Assembly: GCF_002220095.1 (NCBI RefSeq)
Contig: NZ_CP022372.1
Location: forward strand, 2,142,501 to 2,206,500
Direction of reading: 5' to 3'
Source of the DNA: Bosea sp. AS-1
GTDB lineage: Bacteria; Pseudomonadota; Alphaproteobacteria; Rhizobiales; Beijerinckiaceae
DNA: 64,000 bases
Shown: positions 8,967 through 20,620 of the stretch, in pieces
Numbering within the stretch: position 1 is the stretch's first letter
How the letters are laid out: every line of letters begins with the position of its first letter
Program-made: the position numbers and the translations under genes
The notes under the pieces: model-generated
Databases searched by the model: none
What the model saw: only the letters and a program-made list of their open reading frames with translations
What the model was told of the DNA's origin: nothing

Positions 8967-9816
8967 GAGATGCCGACCTCCGCTCCGACTTCTTCGACCT
9001 CTTCGTCGTCGACACCGAGATAGGCAGCGATGACCTTCGGGTCGGCCTGCACTTCGGCCGGCGTGCCGTCAGCGATCTTGGTGCCGTAGTCGAGCACCAC
9101 GACGTGGTCCGAAATCTCCATCACCACCGACATGTCGTGCTCGATCAGCAGCAGCGCCGTGCCGAGATCCTTGCGGATCGAGAGCAGCAGCGTGTTGAGA
9201 TCGAGGCTCTCGCGCGGGTTCAGGCCCGCGGCCGGCTCGTCGAGGCAGAGCAGCACCGGATCGGTGCACATGGCGCGCGCGATCTCGAGCCGGCGCTGGT
9301 CGCCATAGGGCAGGTCGGCGGCGGGGTCGTCGGCGCGTTGGGTGAGGTTGATCTTGTCGAGCCAGAACTTGGCTTTCTCGATCGCCGCTTTCTCGCTGGC
9401 CTTGTAGCCGCCGACGCCGAGAATGCCGAGGATCGAGAAGCCGGACGCCAGCATCAGGGGGTTGTGCTGGGCGACGAGCAGGTTCTCCAGAACCGTCATG
9501 CCGCCAAAGAGGCGGATGTTCTGGAAAGTGCGGGCGACCTTGGCCTTCCAGGCGATGCGGAAGTCCGGCATCCGCTCAAGCAGATAGCTGGTGCCGTCGT
9601 CCTGTGTCAGGGTGACCATGCCCTGCGTCGGCTTGTAGAAGCCGGTGATGCAGTTGAACACCGTGGTCTTGCCGGCGCCGTTGGGGCCGATCAGCGCGGT
9701 AATCTCCCCCTTGCGCGCCTCGAAGGAGAGGGCGTTGACGGCGGTGAGGCCGCCGAAGCGCATGGTGACCTGCTCGACCTCGAGCAAAGGCCGACCGTGG
9801 GTGGCAGGAGCGGTCA

Positions 9817-9817
<1 letters not shown>
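8963..9817 (-). CDS. livG: Branched-chain amino-acid ABC transporter ATPase LivG
   Basis: The second ATPase of the transporter. In the 284-residue product: VTMRFGGLTAVNALSF (A-loop region), Walker A GPNGAGKTT (about residue 44), Q-loop RTFQNIRLFGGMTVLENL, a degenerate ABC signature LPYGDQRRLEIARAM (LivG proteins usually have LSYGQQR/LPYGEQR), Walker B LLCLDEPAAGLNPRE and H-loop LLIEHDMSVVM. The ATG at 9817 was chosen because it follows the livM stop (one-base overlap) and matches family N-termini; 82 upstream codons in frame are an antisense-like reading of livM. Confidence 0.93.
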
Positions 9818-11217
<1,400 letters not shown>

Positions 11218-11220
11218 GCG

Positions 11221-12144
11221 TCAGACCTTCTCGACTTCCGGCCGGCCGAGGATGCCGGAGGGCATGAAGACCAGGACGATGGCCAGGATCGCGAAGGCCG
11301 CCACGTCCTTGTAGTCGATGGTGAAATAGGCCGACCACATTACCTCGATCAGCCCGATCAGCAGGCCGCCAATGACCGCGCCGGGCAGGGAGCCGATGCC
11401 GCCGAGAACGGCCGCGGTGAAGGCCTTGACGCCCGGCGTGAAGCCGTCAGCGAAGTTCACCACGCCGTAGAGCACGAGGAACATCACGCCGGCCACAGCA
11501 GCGAGTGCCGCACCCATCACGAAGGTGATCGAGATGGTGCGGTCGACGTCGATGCCGAGCAGGGCGGCCATCTTGCGGTCCTGCTCACAGGCGCGCTGGG
11601 CGCGGCCGAGCGGCGTCTTCTGGACGATGTACCAGAAGGCCAGCAGCAGCACCGCGGTCGTCACGATGATGACGATCTGCTTGTAGGAGATCTGGACGGA
11701 GTAGACCGAGCTCTCGATCAGCGTGATCGACTTGTTGAGGATCGGCGGGATCGACTTGTTGCGCGGGCCCTGGGCCACCTGAACGAAGTTCGAGAGGAAG
11801 ATCGACATGCCGATCGCCGAGATCAGCGGCGCGAGTCGGAAGGAGCCGCGCAGCGGCCGGTAGGCGACACGCTCGATCGTCCAGTTCCACAGCGAGGTGA
11901 AGAACATCGCCAGCGCCAGCACGATGATCAGGGCCAGCATCACCATGCCGGCACTGGTGCCGAGGATGGCTGTGATCAGCATGAAGAAGATCAGCGCGAT
12001 GAAGGCGGAAAGCATGAAGATGTCGCCATGGGCGAAGTTCACCATGCCGATGATGCCGAAGACCATCGTGTAACCGATGGCAATGAGACCGTAGATCGAT
12101 CCCAGTGTCAGCCCATTGATGAGCTGCTGCAGAAATACTTCCAT
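11221..12144 (-). CDS. livH: Branched-chain amino-acid ABC transporter permease LivH
   Basis: Inner-membrane permease subunit, 307 residues with about eight membrane segments. Family landmarks are the N-terminal MEVFLQQLINGLTLGSIYGL, IGYTMVFGIIGMVNFAHGD and the cytoplasmic EAA-like stretch GRAQRACEQDRKMAALLGID near residue 195. It is the first gene of the minus-strand block livH-livM-livG-livF-(small membrane protein)-livJ. The ATG at 12144 gives the standard LivH N-terminus; an upstream in-frame ATG would add 26 hydrophilic residues. Confidence 0.93.
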   Translation of the reverse strand: MEVFLQQLINGLTLGSIYGLIAIGYTMVFGIIGMVNFAHGDIFMLSAFIALIFFMLITAILGTSAGMVMLALIIVLALAMFFTSLWNWTIERVAYRPLRGSFRLAPLISAIGMSIFLSNFVQVAQGPRNKSIPPILNKSITLIESSVYSVQISYKQIVIIVTTAVLLLAFWYIVQKTPLGRAQRACEQDRKMAALLGIDVDRTISITFVMGAALAAVAGVMFLVLYGVVNFADGFTPGVKAFTAAVLGGIGSLPGAVIGGLLIGLIEVMWSAYFTIDYKDVAAFAILAIVLVFMPSGILGRPEVEKV

Positions 12145-12716
12145 TGAAGACGCCGACCCCTCGAACCAGCTCCCGTTCTTGTCGTCAGCATGTCGCTGGC
12201 GCATGCGGGATGCGATTGCCATGCAGAGCTACCAATGGCTTGCGGCACCGACAATCACCCCGGCCCAAATTTCTGTCAAAAGCAATCTCGCGCGAATTGC
12301 TTCTCGAATGTGCAGAATTCTGTGCGAAACCGCGCTCATTTCGCGCATGATGATTGTGCCGTGAGCGGGGCTATTCTGGCTCGGATCGGGTGAAGATCTG
12401 CGGATTTCGCCGGCCGGGGCTGCTTCGGGAGGGCTCGACAGGGATCGTCCATGCACCTTGCCGCGGAAACGAATCCCGCTGTCGCAAGCGTGATCGGAAA
12501 CGGGTTTGTTTCGTCGAAGGTATGATGCGGAGAAAGTCTGACGTTCCGCATCGGCGTGCACTCGATCCGGCCGATTGCGGCGCGTGCGATGCGACCGGGC
12601 GGGCACCCGCAGGGACGAGGCGCAGGGGCCGTTCCGCCGTCGTCTGGCAATCGCGGCTGCGAGCCGCTACATGGGCGGAAGCTGCGTTTTCAACTGCGGC
12701 GCGAGCCACAGAGCCG
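12145..12716. other. 572-base intergenic region without a supported gene
   Basis: Lies between the divergent livH and flavin-reductase genes. An open frame runs through the right part in phase with the flavin reductase, but its residues (Arg/Cys-rich, no domain) do not look coded. The segment 12265-12362 is locally AT-richer and most likely holds the livH promoter. It contains CAGAATTCTG (12313-12322) and GCAAT-N9-ATTGC (12282-12300). No RNA gene recognised. Confidence 0.5.
12282..12324. promoter_or_regulatory. Possible operator palindromes upstream of livH
   Basis: Two short dyads sit about 140-180 bases upstream of livH: GCAAT-CTCGCGCGA-ATTGC (12282-12300) and the perfect ten-base palindrome CAGAATTCTG (12313-12322). 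The second loosely resembles AsnC/Lrp-family sites, which often control liv genes. This is a visual match only. Confidence 0.3.
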
Positions 12717-13235
12717 ATGACACGAATCGTTCAACCTTTCCCGCCGGTGGCGGAGCCACCCCCGGGGCAGGCCTATCGCGATGCGATGGCGAAAGTCGCC
12801 AGCGCCGTCCATGTGGTCACGACCCGGGGCGCGACGGGGCGCCTCGGCATGACGGCGACGGCGGTGGCTTCCGTCTCGGACACGCCGCCGACCGTGCTGG
12901 TCTGCATCGAGCGCTCCAGCCGGACGCTGGCCGCGATCGAGGCGAGCGGAATCTTCTGCATCAACACCCTGCCGGCGCATCTGGTCGAGACGGCCGAGAT
13001 CTTCGCCAACCGTCGGAAACTGCAAGGCGAGGACCGATTCGACGCGGGGCGCTGGGGTGAGCTCGTCACCGGTGCGCCGGTGCTGCTCGACGCGCTGGCC
13101 GCTTTCGATTGCCGCCTCGTCGCCGCCCACGACATCGCCAGCCACCGGGTCCTGATCGGTGAGGTGGCTGGCCTCGGCGCCGCCGGGCAGGGCGGCAGCC
13201 TGATCTATCGCAACCGGCATTTCGAAGCGGTCTGA
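12717..13235 (+). CDS. Flavin reductase-like (HpaC/RutF type) FMN-binding protein
   Basis: Reduces FMN or FAD with NAD(P)H, usually to feed a two-component monooxygenase. The 172-residue product shows YRDAMAKVASAVHVVTT, the FMN-binding strand GRLGMTATAVASVSDTPPTVLVCI, FCINTLPAHLVETAEIFA and a C-terminal GGSLIYRNRHFEAV; all are family features. The ATG at 12717 places the first motif near residue 20 as usual. No partner oxygenase lies next to it, and the monooxygenase at 55.5 kb is a single-component type. It converges with the pcaC-like gene. Confidence 0.85.
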   Translation: MTRIVQPFPPVAEPPPGQAYRDAMAKVASAVHVVTTRGATGRLGMTATAVASVSDTPPTVLVCIERSSRTLAAIEASGIFCINTLPAHLVETAEIFANRRKLQGEDRFDAGRWGELVTGAPVLLDALAAFDCRLVAAHDIASHRVLIGEVAGLGAAGQGGSLIYRNRHFEAV

Positions 13236-13244
13236 AGCTTTGGC

Positions 13245-13643
13245 TCAGCGCGCGCTGGCGGTTTCGGCGTCGATCTCGGCGAAGACCGCCGCGGCCTCCT
13301 TATAGGCATGGTTGGCCGCGGGAATGCCGGCATAGCCCGCGACCTGCAACAGGATCTCGCCGATTTCCTCGCGACTCAGGCCGTTGTTGAGCGCGCCGCG
13401 GGTATGGATGCGGAATTCTCCCCAGGCACCGAGCGCCGCCGAGACCGAGAGCACGACGACCGAGCGCGTGCGACGGTCGAGACCCGGCCGGTTCCAGATG
13501 TCGTTCCAGGCGGTCCGGGTGATGAAGGCCTGGAAATCGCGGTTGAAGTCGGTGACGCCGGTGAGCGCCTTGTCGACATAGGTATCGCCGAGCACGGCGC
13601 GGCGCGTCTTCAAGCCGTCGTCGTAGCGGCCGTCCTTATCCAT
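13245..13643 (-). CDS. pcaC: 4-carboxymuconolactone decarboxylase family protein (PcaC-like)
   Basis: The 132-residue product matches the size of PcaC, which decarboxylates gamma-carboxymuconolactone to 3-oxoadipate enol-lactone in the protocatechuate branch of the beta-ketoadipate pathway. Characteristic stretches are FNRDFQAFITRTAWNDIWNR, GLDRRTRSVVVLSV, LGAWGEFRIHTRGALNNGLS and VAGYAGIPAANHAYK. The other pca genes are absent from the window, so it may serve another pathway. It is followed on the same strand, upstream in transcription, by the aconitase X pair, with 13 bases between; the three genes may form one operon. Confidence 0.85.
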   Translation of the reverse strand: MDKDGRYDDGLKTRRAVLGDTYVDKALTGVTDFNRDFQAFITRTAWNDIWNRPGLDRRTRSVVVLSVSAALGAWGEFRIHTRGALNNGLSREEIGEILLQVAGYAGIPAANHAYKEAAAVFAEIDAETASAR

Positions 13644-13656
13644 GCTGGTTCTCCTG

Positions 13657-14118
13657 TTACCGGGCGTCCGGCATTTTCGGGCCCTGTTTCCAATCGAGCG
13701 CGTTGCTGCCTGCGAGTGTGATCCGGCCGCTTTCCGACACGGTGATGCGGTGGCCGGAGAGGCGCTTCTGCTCGCCAGCAGGCAGGCGGAAGGCCGGCGG
13801 TGTCGGCCAGCCCATCTCTCGCGCGACAATCAGGCCGAGCAGCAGGATGGCGTCGGGCGCATCCATCAGCAGGGCGGCGGGCGCCTTGCCGGCATGGACG
13901 AGTTCGAGCAGCACGGCCGAAGCGGAGGAGGAGCCGATGGTGCCCGGCAGCGCCAGCACAGTGCCTGCAATGTCCTGGCCCCGCTCCGGGTGGCGGGCGT
14001 CGATGATCGCGCCGCTACGCGGATCGACGCCGCCCCAGAAGCTGATCGGAGCGGAGAGGACGAGGCAGCGGCCATGGGCTGGCGCACCGGGCATGAGCGG
14101 TTCGGCGGTCAGCTCCAT
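13657..14118 (-). CDS. Aconitase X swivel-domain subunit (DUF126)
   Basis: Small subunit of a two-part aconitase X-type dehydratase, 153 residues. The beta-barrel swivel domain is seen in FWGGVDPRSGAIIDARHPERG (about 30-50), LALPGTIGSSSASAVLLEL (about 65-83, conserved PxxxGSSS loop) and PAALLMDAPDAILLLGLIVA. Known members of this superfamily are cis-3-hydroxy-L-proline dehydratase in bacteria and phosphomevalonate dehydratase in archaea. The gene overlaps the catalytic-subunit gene by ten bases, so the two are translationally coupled. Confidence 0.88.
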   Translation of the reverse strand: MELTAEPLMPGAPAHGRCLVLSAPISFWGGVDPRSGAIIDARHPERGQDIAGTVLALPGTIGSSSASAVLLELVHAGKAPAALLMDAPDAILLLGLIVAREMGWPTPPAFRLPAGEQKRLSGHRITVSESGRITLAGSNALDWKQGPKMPDAR

Positions 14119-15368
14119 TGCCGCGGCTCCCTGACGAGCCGGCCGGCGGCCGCGCTCTCCACGCATTCGGCCAGCGAGCCGTAAGTCACGGCATAGCCGG
14201 TGTTGCCCGGGGCGTAATGGGCGAACTTGCCGGAGTTGGTCATCAGCACCGCGCCTTCGATAGCGGGCAGGATCGGCGCTACGACGACGCAGGTATCGAC
14301 GACAAAGACGACGCCAGCGGTTTCCAGCGCTTTGCGGCGGCCCGCCCGATCGAGCGGCGCAAGCACATGGCGACCGGTATTGGCATAGAGCGGGACTGCC
14401 AGCTTGCGACCGGCGATCAGTCGCTCGAGCGCATCGACCTCGGGCAGCGAGAGATGCGGCGAGCCGATGGCAACTGCATCGATGCGGTCGCTCTCACCTG
14501 CGGTCGAGAGGCCGGCGAGCGCGTCGGCCACATCCTGCGGCGTTAGCACGATGCGTTCGCGCGGCGGCTCGTTCCCCAGCGCCGTCGCGAGGTCCGGCGC
14601 TTCCGGCGTCACCCCTGCGACATGGAAGAGTCCGACGCCGCCGGCTGAAGCCGCGGCCGCGCCGAGCGCCTTGAGGCGATCCTCGGTCGTACAGCCCTGC
14701 AGGCCCTGGATGACCGCAACGGCGCTTCCGGCGCGGCGGCCGAGGATCGTGCCGAGGACGGGATAGAAGACGTCGGAGCGGCGCAGTTCCTGCGACAGCG
14801 CCGTCACATCGATCAGGAGAGAGGCGCGCCGGTTCTCGCTCCGGTGGAGGCCGTAATCCGGCGCGCGGGCGCTGATGGCGCAGGCGATGTCGAGGAAATC
14901 GCCATAGCGGTTGGTCCGTGCCCCGAGCACCGAATTGCAGAAGACGACGGCATTGGATTCGCCCCAGGCGACATCGCTGCCGGTCACGGGGCGGTGTCCG
15001 GCCTGATAGGGCGCGCAGGTCCAGCTCGGTTCGCAGCCCATCGCCTCATAGGCGCGCATCATCCGCCGCGCCATCTCGCGCTCATGCGGCGGCAGGCGGA
15101 CGGCGGCGCAGCCAGCCGGTGTCAGCGCGCCGACATTGAGGCTCGCGCGCACCGCCACCCTCCCGCCGCCCGCGACCAGCCTTTCGGCGAAGAGCGTGCC
15201 GGAATCGCCGTGGTAGAGCGCGCCGTCGATATGGGCGGACGCGATCGGGATGAGCCGTGGCGCGCCCATCAGCCGCGCGGTCTCGGCGACGATGCGCAGC
15301 GCCATCGCGGCGCCTTCGCCTTGCTGCCCCGCCGCGACGGCGCGTTCATCGGTTGTGAGTGCGACCAT
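14109..15368 (-). CDS. Aconitase X catalytic subunit (DUF521)
   Basis: Large subunit, 419 residues. It shows SAHIDGALYHGDSGTLFAE (about 45-63), MGCEPSWTCAPYQAG (conserved Cys, about 115), GESNAVVFCNSVLGARTNRYGD (about 140-162), and near the C-terminus VVDTCVVVAPI followed by MTNSGKFAHYAPG, the Ser/Lys-containing signature of the family. Cysteines in these motifs would hold the iron-sulfur cluster. Reaction type is a dehydration/hydration; cis-3-hydroxy-L-proline is the known bacterial substrate, but no proline-catabolic partners are nearby. Start ATG at 15368 gives MVALTTDE; further upstream codons in frame are not family-like. Confidence 0.88.
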   Translation of the reverse strand: MVALTTDERAVAAGQQGEGAAMALRIVAETARLMGAPRLIPIASAHIDGALYHGDSGTLFAERLVAGGGRVAVRASLNVGALTPAGCAAVRLPPHEREMARRMMRAYEAMGCEPSWTCAPYQAGHRPVTGSDVAWGESNAVVFCNSVLGARTNRYGDFLDIACAISARAPDYGLHRSENRRASLLIDVTALSQELRRSDVFYPVLGTILGRRAGSAVAVIQGLQGCTTEDRLKALGAAAASAGGVGLFHVAGVTPEAPDLATALGNEPPRERIVLTPQDVADALAGLSTAGESDRIDAVAIGSPHLSLPEVDALERLIAGRKLAVPLYANTGRHVLAPLDRAGRRKALETAGVVFVVDTCVVVAPILPAIEGAVLMTNSGKFAHYAPGNTGYAVTYGSLAECVESAAAGRLVREPRQWS

Positions 15369-15504
15369 CGAACCTGACCAACGATCGCCCCTCGTGCCCC
15401 TTGTGCAGGCAAGGGATTTTCGACCATGGATAGGGAACTGGATACCTCGCGATACGGGGCCGCTGCAACCGCCGCGCCCGGTCGAGACAGCACGGAGACG
15501 CGCC

Positions 15505-15957
15505 ATGGCGATGACGATGAACGGCGAGGCCACCCTGCCGGCGAGCAAGGATGTCGTCTGGGCGAAGCTCAACGATGCCGAGGTGCTGAAGGCCTGCATC
15601 CCCGGCTGCGAGCAGCTCAACAAGGATGACGACACGCATTTCTCGGCCGTGGTGAAGGTCAAGCTCGGTCCGGTGAAGGCGACGTTCAAGGGCAAGGTCG
15701 AGCTGAGCGAACTCGATCCGCCGAACGGCTATCGCATCGCCGGCGAAGGCGAGGGCGGCATTGCCGGCTTCGCCAAGGGCGGGGCACGAGTTCATCTCAG
15801 CGACGCCGAGGGCGGCCAGACCCTGCTGCGCTACGAGGTCGAGGCACAGGTCGGCGGCAAGCTGATGCAGCTCGGCTCGCGGCTGATCGACTCGGTGTCG
15901 AAGAAGCTGGCCGATGAGTTCTTCGCCAATTTTGCCAAGGCGGTGAGCGAGGGCTGA
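15505..15957 (+). CDS. coxG: CoxG-like carbon monoxide dehydrogenase subunit G (SRPBCC fold)
   Basis: A 150-residue START/SRPBCC-fold protein of the CoxG family, needed in some bacteria to recruit CO dehydrogenase to the membrane. It begins MNGEATLPASKDVVWAKLND and contains VLKACIPGCEQL, FSAVVKVKLGPVKATFKG, GEGEGGIAGFAKGGARV and LLRYEVEAQVGGKLMQLGSR, all typical. The classical longer CoxG has a C-terminal membrane anchor; this one lacks it. It lies 1.7 kb upstream of coxS with a chemoreceptor gene on the other strand between them. Confidence 0.88.
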   Translation: MAMTMNGEATLPASKDVVWAKLNDAEVLKACIPGCEQLNKDDDTHFSAVVKVKLGPVKATFKGKVELSELDPPNGYRIAGEGEGGIAGFAKGGARVHLSDAEGGQTLLRYEVEAQVGGKLMQLGSRLIDSVSKKLADEFFANFAKAVSEG

Positions 15958-15974
15958 GACAGCGCCAGGCCGTC

Positions 15975-17318
15975 TCAGGAGGCCTTGCGCAGCGCCGCCA
16001 GCGCCTTGGTGACGGCCGCTTCGGCTGCACCGACCTGCAGCGCGATGTCGGCTGCTGCGGCGTTGGCGCGTTCCAGGGTCCGGTGCGTCATGTCGAGGCT
16101 GTCGTTGACGGCGTTGGCGCTGTCGATCGCCTCGTCCGAGCTCTGGGCGACCATCGCGGCATCATGGGCGATGCTGGCGGTGACTGTGCTCTGCATGGAA
16201 ACGGCTTCGGAGATCGCCTCGGAATCGAGGCGGATGGCGTCGACGGTGGCGGCGATGGCCGTTGCGTGCGTGGTGCAGGCTTCGGCGCTCGCCGCCAGCT
16301 CCGCGATCTGGCCAGCGATGTCCTGCGTCGCGCTGGCGGTCTGGGTTGCGAGTGACTTGACCTCTGAGGCGACGACGGAGAAGCCGCGGCCGGCCTCGCC
16401 GGCGCGGGCGGCCTCGATGGTGGCGTTGAGCGCCAGGAGATTGGTCTGTGCGGCGATGTCGGCGATCATGCCGACGACCTTGCCGATGCTGCCGGTGGCC
16501 TCGCGCAGCCGCAGGATCGCATCGTTCATCTGGGCGGTGTCGAGCACGGCCTGCTGGGTGACCGTCAGGCTCTGCATCGCCCGCTGGCCGATATCGGCGA
16601 GATTGGCCGACATCTCCTCGGTCGCTGCGGCGGTCTGGGTCGATTTCTCGCGGACGACGACGGAAGCCCTGGCTACCTTGCCGACAGTGTCCTTGATGAA
16701 GGCCGTGGCCCGCCCGGTCTCGGCGGCGGTCGAGACGAATTGCTCGACGGCGGTGCTGATAGTGTCGTCGAGGCTGCCGATGCGGGTCTTGAGAGTCGCT
16801 GCGGCTTCGTCGAGCGCGAGGCCGCGCCGGTGTGCATCGTTCGTCTCGGCGTCCTGGCTCAGCGTCATCGCGGTATTGACGTCATAGGTCAGCACCCGCT
16901 CGATGATGAAGAGGTCCTCGGCGAATTTCTTCGGTGCCAACAGCGCCTTGCGGCGGCTTTCCAGGCAGATTTCACGGATCAGCGAGAAGGCGATCGAGGC
17001 GCGGGAGCGGGCGCGCACCTCGGTCTGGCGCTCGAGCAGGCAGAGCTGCTCCATCGAGGCGATATAGGCCTCGTCGAATGCTCCAGTGAAAAGCAGGCGA
17101 AAATGGTTCGCCGCAGCGGCATGGATTGCCTCGGAATAGGGCGCGACGCTGTCGCGCAGCGGGGCGTGGATCGCAAAGGCCCGCTCGAAATCGTTGGCGA
17201 CGAGGTGGTCGATCACGCGGTCGACGATCGGCCGGTAGCGCTGCAGGCGCAGGCGCTGCGGCTCGCTGAAGCCGATCACGCTCAGCCGTCGCTGAATCTG
17301 CTCCATCATCAATGGCAC
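15975..17318 (-). CDS. Soluble methyl-accepting chemotaxis protein with globin-like sensor domain
   Basis: A 447-residue cytoplasmic chemoreceptor with no membrane segment. Residues ~1-160 resemble the globin-coupled-sensor domain ([20 protein letters not shown]). Aligned without gaps from that Tyr, the proximal heme His of the family falls on Glu in LLERQ, so heme binding is doubtful. Residues ~190-440 are the signalling domain, with the hairpin tip [20 protein letters not shown] and the flanking [20 protein letters not shown]. No C-terminal CheR-binding pentapeptide is seen. It sits between coxG and coxS on the opposite strand, suggesting but not proving a link with the oxidised substrate. 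Confidence 0.85.
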   Translation of the reverse strand: MPLMMEQIQRRLSVIGFSEPQRLRLQRYRPIVDRVIDHLVANDFERAFAIHAPLRDSVAPYSEAIHAAAANHFRLLFTGAFDEAYIASMEQLCLLERQTEVRARSRASIAFSLIREICLESRRKALLAPKKFAEDLFIIERVLTYDVNTAMTLSQDAETNDAHRRGLALDEAAATLKTRIGSLDDTISTAVEQFVSTAAETGRATAFIKDTVGKVARASVVVREKSTQTAAATEEMSANLADIGQRAMQSLTVTQQAVLDTAQMNDAILRLREATGSIGKVVGMIADIAAQTNLLALNATIEAARAGEAGRGFSVVASEVKSLATQTASATQDIAGQIAELAASAEACTTHATAIAATVDAIRLDSEAISEAVSMQSTVTASIAHDAAMVAQSSDEAIDSANAVNDSLDMTHRTLERANAAAADIALQVGAAEAAVTKALAALRKAS

Positions 17319-17646
17319 GGCGATACTCGCTCAGGGGGCCGGTCGCCCAGGCCACGACGTGGCGATCATGCGCGCCGCGCATTAAAATTTTGCCAATGAC
17401 GCATGCCGCGGCGGTTCGCCCCGCCGGAGCGGCCAATCTTGCGGAACGAGCCAAAAACGTCCCGAAAGATCGCCTTTCGACTGAGGGTGTTCCGCTTGAC
17501 CCGGCAAAAACGCGGGTCCACATTCCGTTTTGATCCATTCCAAGGAAAAGCTGCCCGTGGGGGCGAGCGTCGCGAGGGGGATCGGCGCCGTTGCCCGTGA
17601 TCGGTCACGGACGGTGCTTCAGAGACGGGTCACAGGAGATGTGCTC
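17319..17646. other. 328-base divergent promoter region, chemoreceptor / coxS
   Basis: Must contain the coxSLM promoter. Visible elements are GCCAC-GAC-GTGGC (17351-17363), the A/T palindrome AAAATTTT (17384-17391) close to the chemoreceptor start, and a TTGACC (17496-17501) that could be a plus-strand -35 box but has no convincing -10 partner. An open frame continues upstream of coxS through part of it, without coding character. Confidence 0.45.
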
Positions 17647-18147
<501 letters not shown>

Positions 18148-18239
18148 GGCACCCGCGCCCGAGGGCGCAGGTTCACCATCCGTGATGCGTTCCAGGCAGT
18201 GAGGCGTCCGGTAGAGGCGCCGTGCGAGGAGGGAACACC

Positions 18240-20603
18240 ATGTCCGCTACCGGAATCGGCGCCGCAGTCCGCCGCAAGGAAGACCACCGCTTCATCACCG
18301 GCCAGGGCCGCTATACCGACGACGTCAACCGGCCGGGCCAGGCTCATGCCTATTTCCTGCGCTCGCCGCATGCGCATGCCAAGATCAAGTCGATCGACAC
18401 CAAGGCTGCTGCCGGCATGCCGGGCGTCATCGGCATCTTCACCGGGGCCGACCTTGCCGCCGACAAGATCGGAGGGCTGATCTGCGGCTGGATGATCCAC
18501 AACAAGGACGGCTCGCCGATGCGCGCCGGCCCGCATCCGGCACTGGCTCAGGGCAAGGTGCGCTATGTCGGCGACCATGTCGCCGTGGTCGTGGCCGAGA
18601 CGCTGGCGCAGGCGAAGGACGCTGCCGAGGCGATCGCCGTCGACTACGAGGTCCTGCCCGTCGTGGCAGACACGGCCAAGGCGGCCGGCGCCAAGACCGT
18701 GGTCCATGACGAGGCGCCGGACAACACGGTGTTCAACTGGCATCTCGGCGACAAGGACGCGACCGAGAAGGCCTTCAAGGCCGCCAAGCACGTCACCAAG
18801 CTGGACCTCGTCAACAACCGCCTCGTTCCAAACGCGATGGAACCGCGCGCGGCCGTCGGCGACTACGAGGCCGGCGACGGCATCTTCACGCTCTACACGA
18901 CGAGCCAGAACCCGCATGTGGCGCGGCTCGTGCTTTCGGCCTTCATCGGCATCGCACCGGAGAACAAGCTTCGGGTCATCGCGCCGGATGTCGGCGGCGG
19001 CTTCGGCTCCAAGATCTTCATCTATGCCGAGGAGACGGTCTGCGTCTGGGCGGCGAAGAAGGTCGGGCGGCCGGTGAAATGGACGGCGGACCGGACGGAG
19101 GCCTTCCTTTCCGACGCGCATGGCCGCGACCATGTCACCCATGCGGAACTGGCGACCGATGCCGAAGGCAAGATCCTCGGCATGCGGGTGCACACCACCG
19201 CCAATCTCGGCGCCTATCTCTCGACCTTCTCGTCCTCGGTGCCGACCTATCTCTATGCGCCGCTGCTGTCGGGCCAGTACGACATCCCGGCGATCTACTG
19301 CGAGGTCGATGCGGTCTATACCAACACCGCCCCCGTCGATGCCTATCGCGGCGCCGGGCGGCCCGAGGCCACCTTCGTGGTCGAGCGGTTGATCGAGGTC
19401 ACGGCCCGCCAGCTCGGCAAGGACCCGGCCAAGTTCCGGATGCTGAACTACATCAAGAAGTTCCCGCATCAGACGCCGGTCATCATGATGTACGACACCG
19501 GCAATTACGGCGCCTCGATGAAGAAGGCGCTGGAGATGATCGACTACAAGGGGCTGGGCAAGCGCAAGCGCGACTCGGCGCGGGTCAGCAAGCTGCGCGG
19601 CATCGGCTTCTCCTCCTATATCGAGGCCTGCGGCATCGCGCCTTCGGCGGCGGTGGGCTCGCTCGGCGCCGGCGTCGGCCTGTGGGAATCGGCTGAGGTC
19701 CGGGTCAATCCGATCGGCACCGTCGAGGTGCTCACGGGCTCGCACAGCCACGGCCAGGGCCATGAGACGACCTTCGCTCAGCTCGTCAGCGATCGGCTCG
19801 GCATTCCGATCGACAATGTCTCGATCGTCCATGGCGACACCGACAAGGTGCAGATGGGCATGGGCACCTATGGCTCGCGGTCCGGCGCGGTCGGCATGTC
19901 GGCGATCTTCAAGGCGCTCGACAAGGTGATCGCCAAGGGCAAGAAGGTCGCCGCCCATGTGCTGGAGGCCGACGAGGCCGATATCGACTTCGCGGATGGG
20001 CATTTCGCGGTGAAGGGCACCGACCGCAAGCTCGATTTCGGCTCCTGCGCCCTGCAGGCCTATGTCGCGCACAAGTTCAACGGGCAGGAGCTGGAGCCGG
20101 GGCTGAAGGAGGGGGCGTTCTACGACCCGACCAACTTCACCTTCCCGGCCGGCGTCCATATCTGCGAGGTCGAGATCGATCCTGCGACGGGCGTGACGAC
20201 GATCGAGCGCTGGGCGGCGGTTGACGATTTCGGCAACGTCATCAATCCGATGATCGTCGAGGGGCAGGTCCATGGCGGCATCGCCCAGGGCGTCGGCCAG
20301 GCGCTCTTGGAAGGCGCGCGCTACAATGCCGACGGCCAGCTCGTGACGGCGAGCTTCATGGATTACTGCATGCCGCGCGCTGACGATCTGCCGTCCTTCG
20401 AGGTGGGCATGACCGTGACGCCCTGCCCGTCGAACCCGCTCGGCATCAAGGGGTGCGGGGAGGCCGGCGCCATTGCCTCGCCGCCCGCCGTCATCAACGC
20501 CATCACCGATGCGCTCGGCCATGAGGACATCGCGATGCCGGCCACGCCGCAGGCGGTGTGGCGCGCGGCGCAGAAGTCGATCAGCCGCCAGGCGGCCGAG
20601 TGA
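18240..20603 (+). CDS. coxL: Molybdenum hydroxylase large subunit, form II CoxL type
   Basis: The 787-residue catalytic subunit carries the Mo cofactor. N-terminal [18 protein letters not shown] is typical of CoxL-like proteins. Mo-cofactor contacts are DVGGGFGSK (about 243), [15 protein letters not shown] (about 500), [11 protein letters not shown] and [15 protein letters not shown] (about 740, active-site Glu). The active-site loop near residue 365 reads AYRGAGR, the form II signature; true form I CO dehydrogenases have AYxCSFR with the copper-binding Cys, which is missing here. CO oxidation by form II enzymes is disputed, so another substrate is possible. It lies 92 bases after coxS. Confidence 0.93.
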   Translation: MSATGIGAAVRRKEDHRFITGQGRYTDDVNRPGQAHAYFLRSPHAHAKIKSIDTKAAAGMPGVIGIFTGADLAADKIGGLICGWMIHNKDGSPMRAGPHPALAQGKVRYVGDHVAVVVAETLAQAKDAAEAIAVDYEVLPVVADTAKAAGAKTVVHDEAPDNTVFNWHLGDKDATEKAFKAAKHVTKLDLVNNRLVPNAMEPRAAVGDYEAGDGIFTLYTTSQNPHVARLVLSAFIGIAPENKLRVIAPDVGGGFGSKIFIYAEETVCVWAAKKVGRPVKWTADRTEAFLSDAHGRDHVTHAELATDAEGKILGMRVHTTANLGAYLSTFSSSVPTYLYAPLLSGQYDIPAIYCEVDAVYTNTAPVDAYRGAGRPEATFVVERLIEVTARQLGKDPAKFRMLNYIKKFPHQTPVIMMYDTGNYGASMKKALEMIDYKGLGKRKRDSARVSKLRGIGFSSYIEACGIAPSAAVGSLGAGVGLWESAEVRVNPIGTVEVLTGSHSHGQGHETTFAQLVSDRLGIPIDNVSIVHGDTDKVQMGMGTYGSRSGAVGMSAIFKALDKVIAKGKKVAAHVLEADEADIDFADGHFAVKGTDRKLDFGSCALQAYVAHKFNGQELEPGLKEGAFYDPTNFTFPAGVHICEVEIDPATGVTTIERWAAVDDFGNVINPMIVEGQVHGGIAQGVGQALLEGARYNADGQLVTASFMDYCMPRADDLPSFEVGMTVTPCPSNPLGIKGCGEAGAIASPPAVINAITDALGHEDIAMPATPQAVWRAAQKSISRQAAE

Positions 20604-20620
20604 GCTGAAAGGACAGGACG

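Noticed and set aside
12354..12716. N-terminal extension of the flavin reductase by 121 codons
   Set aside because: The extra residues have no domain and unusual Arg/Cys content; family members start near the ATG at 12717.
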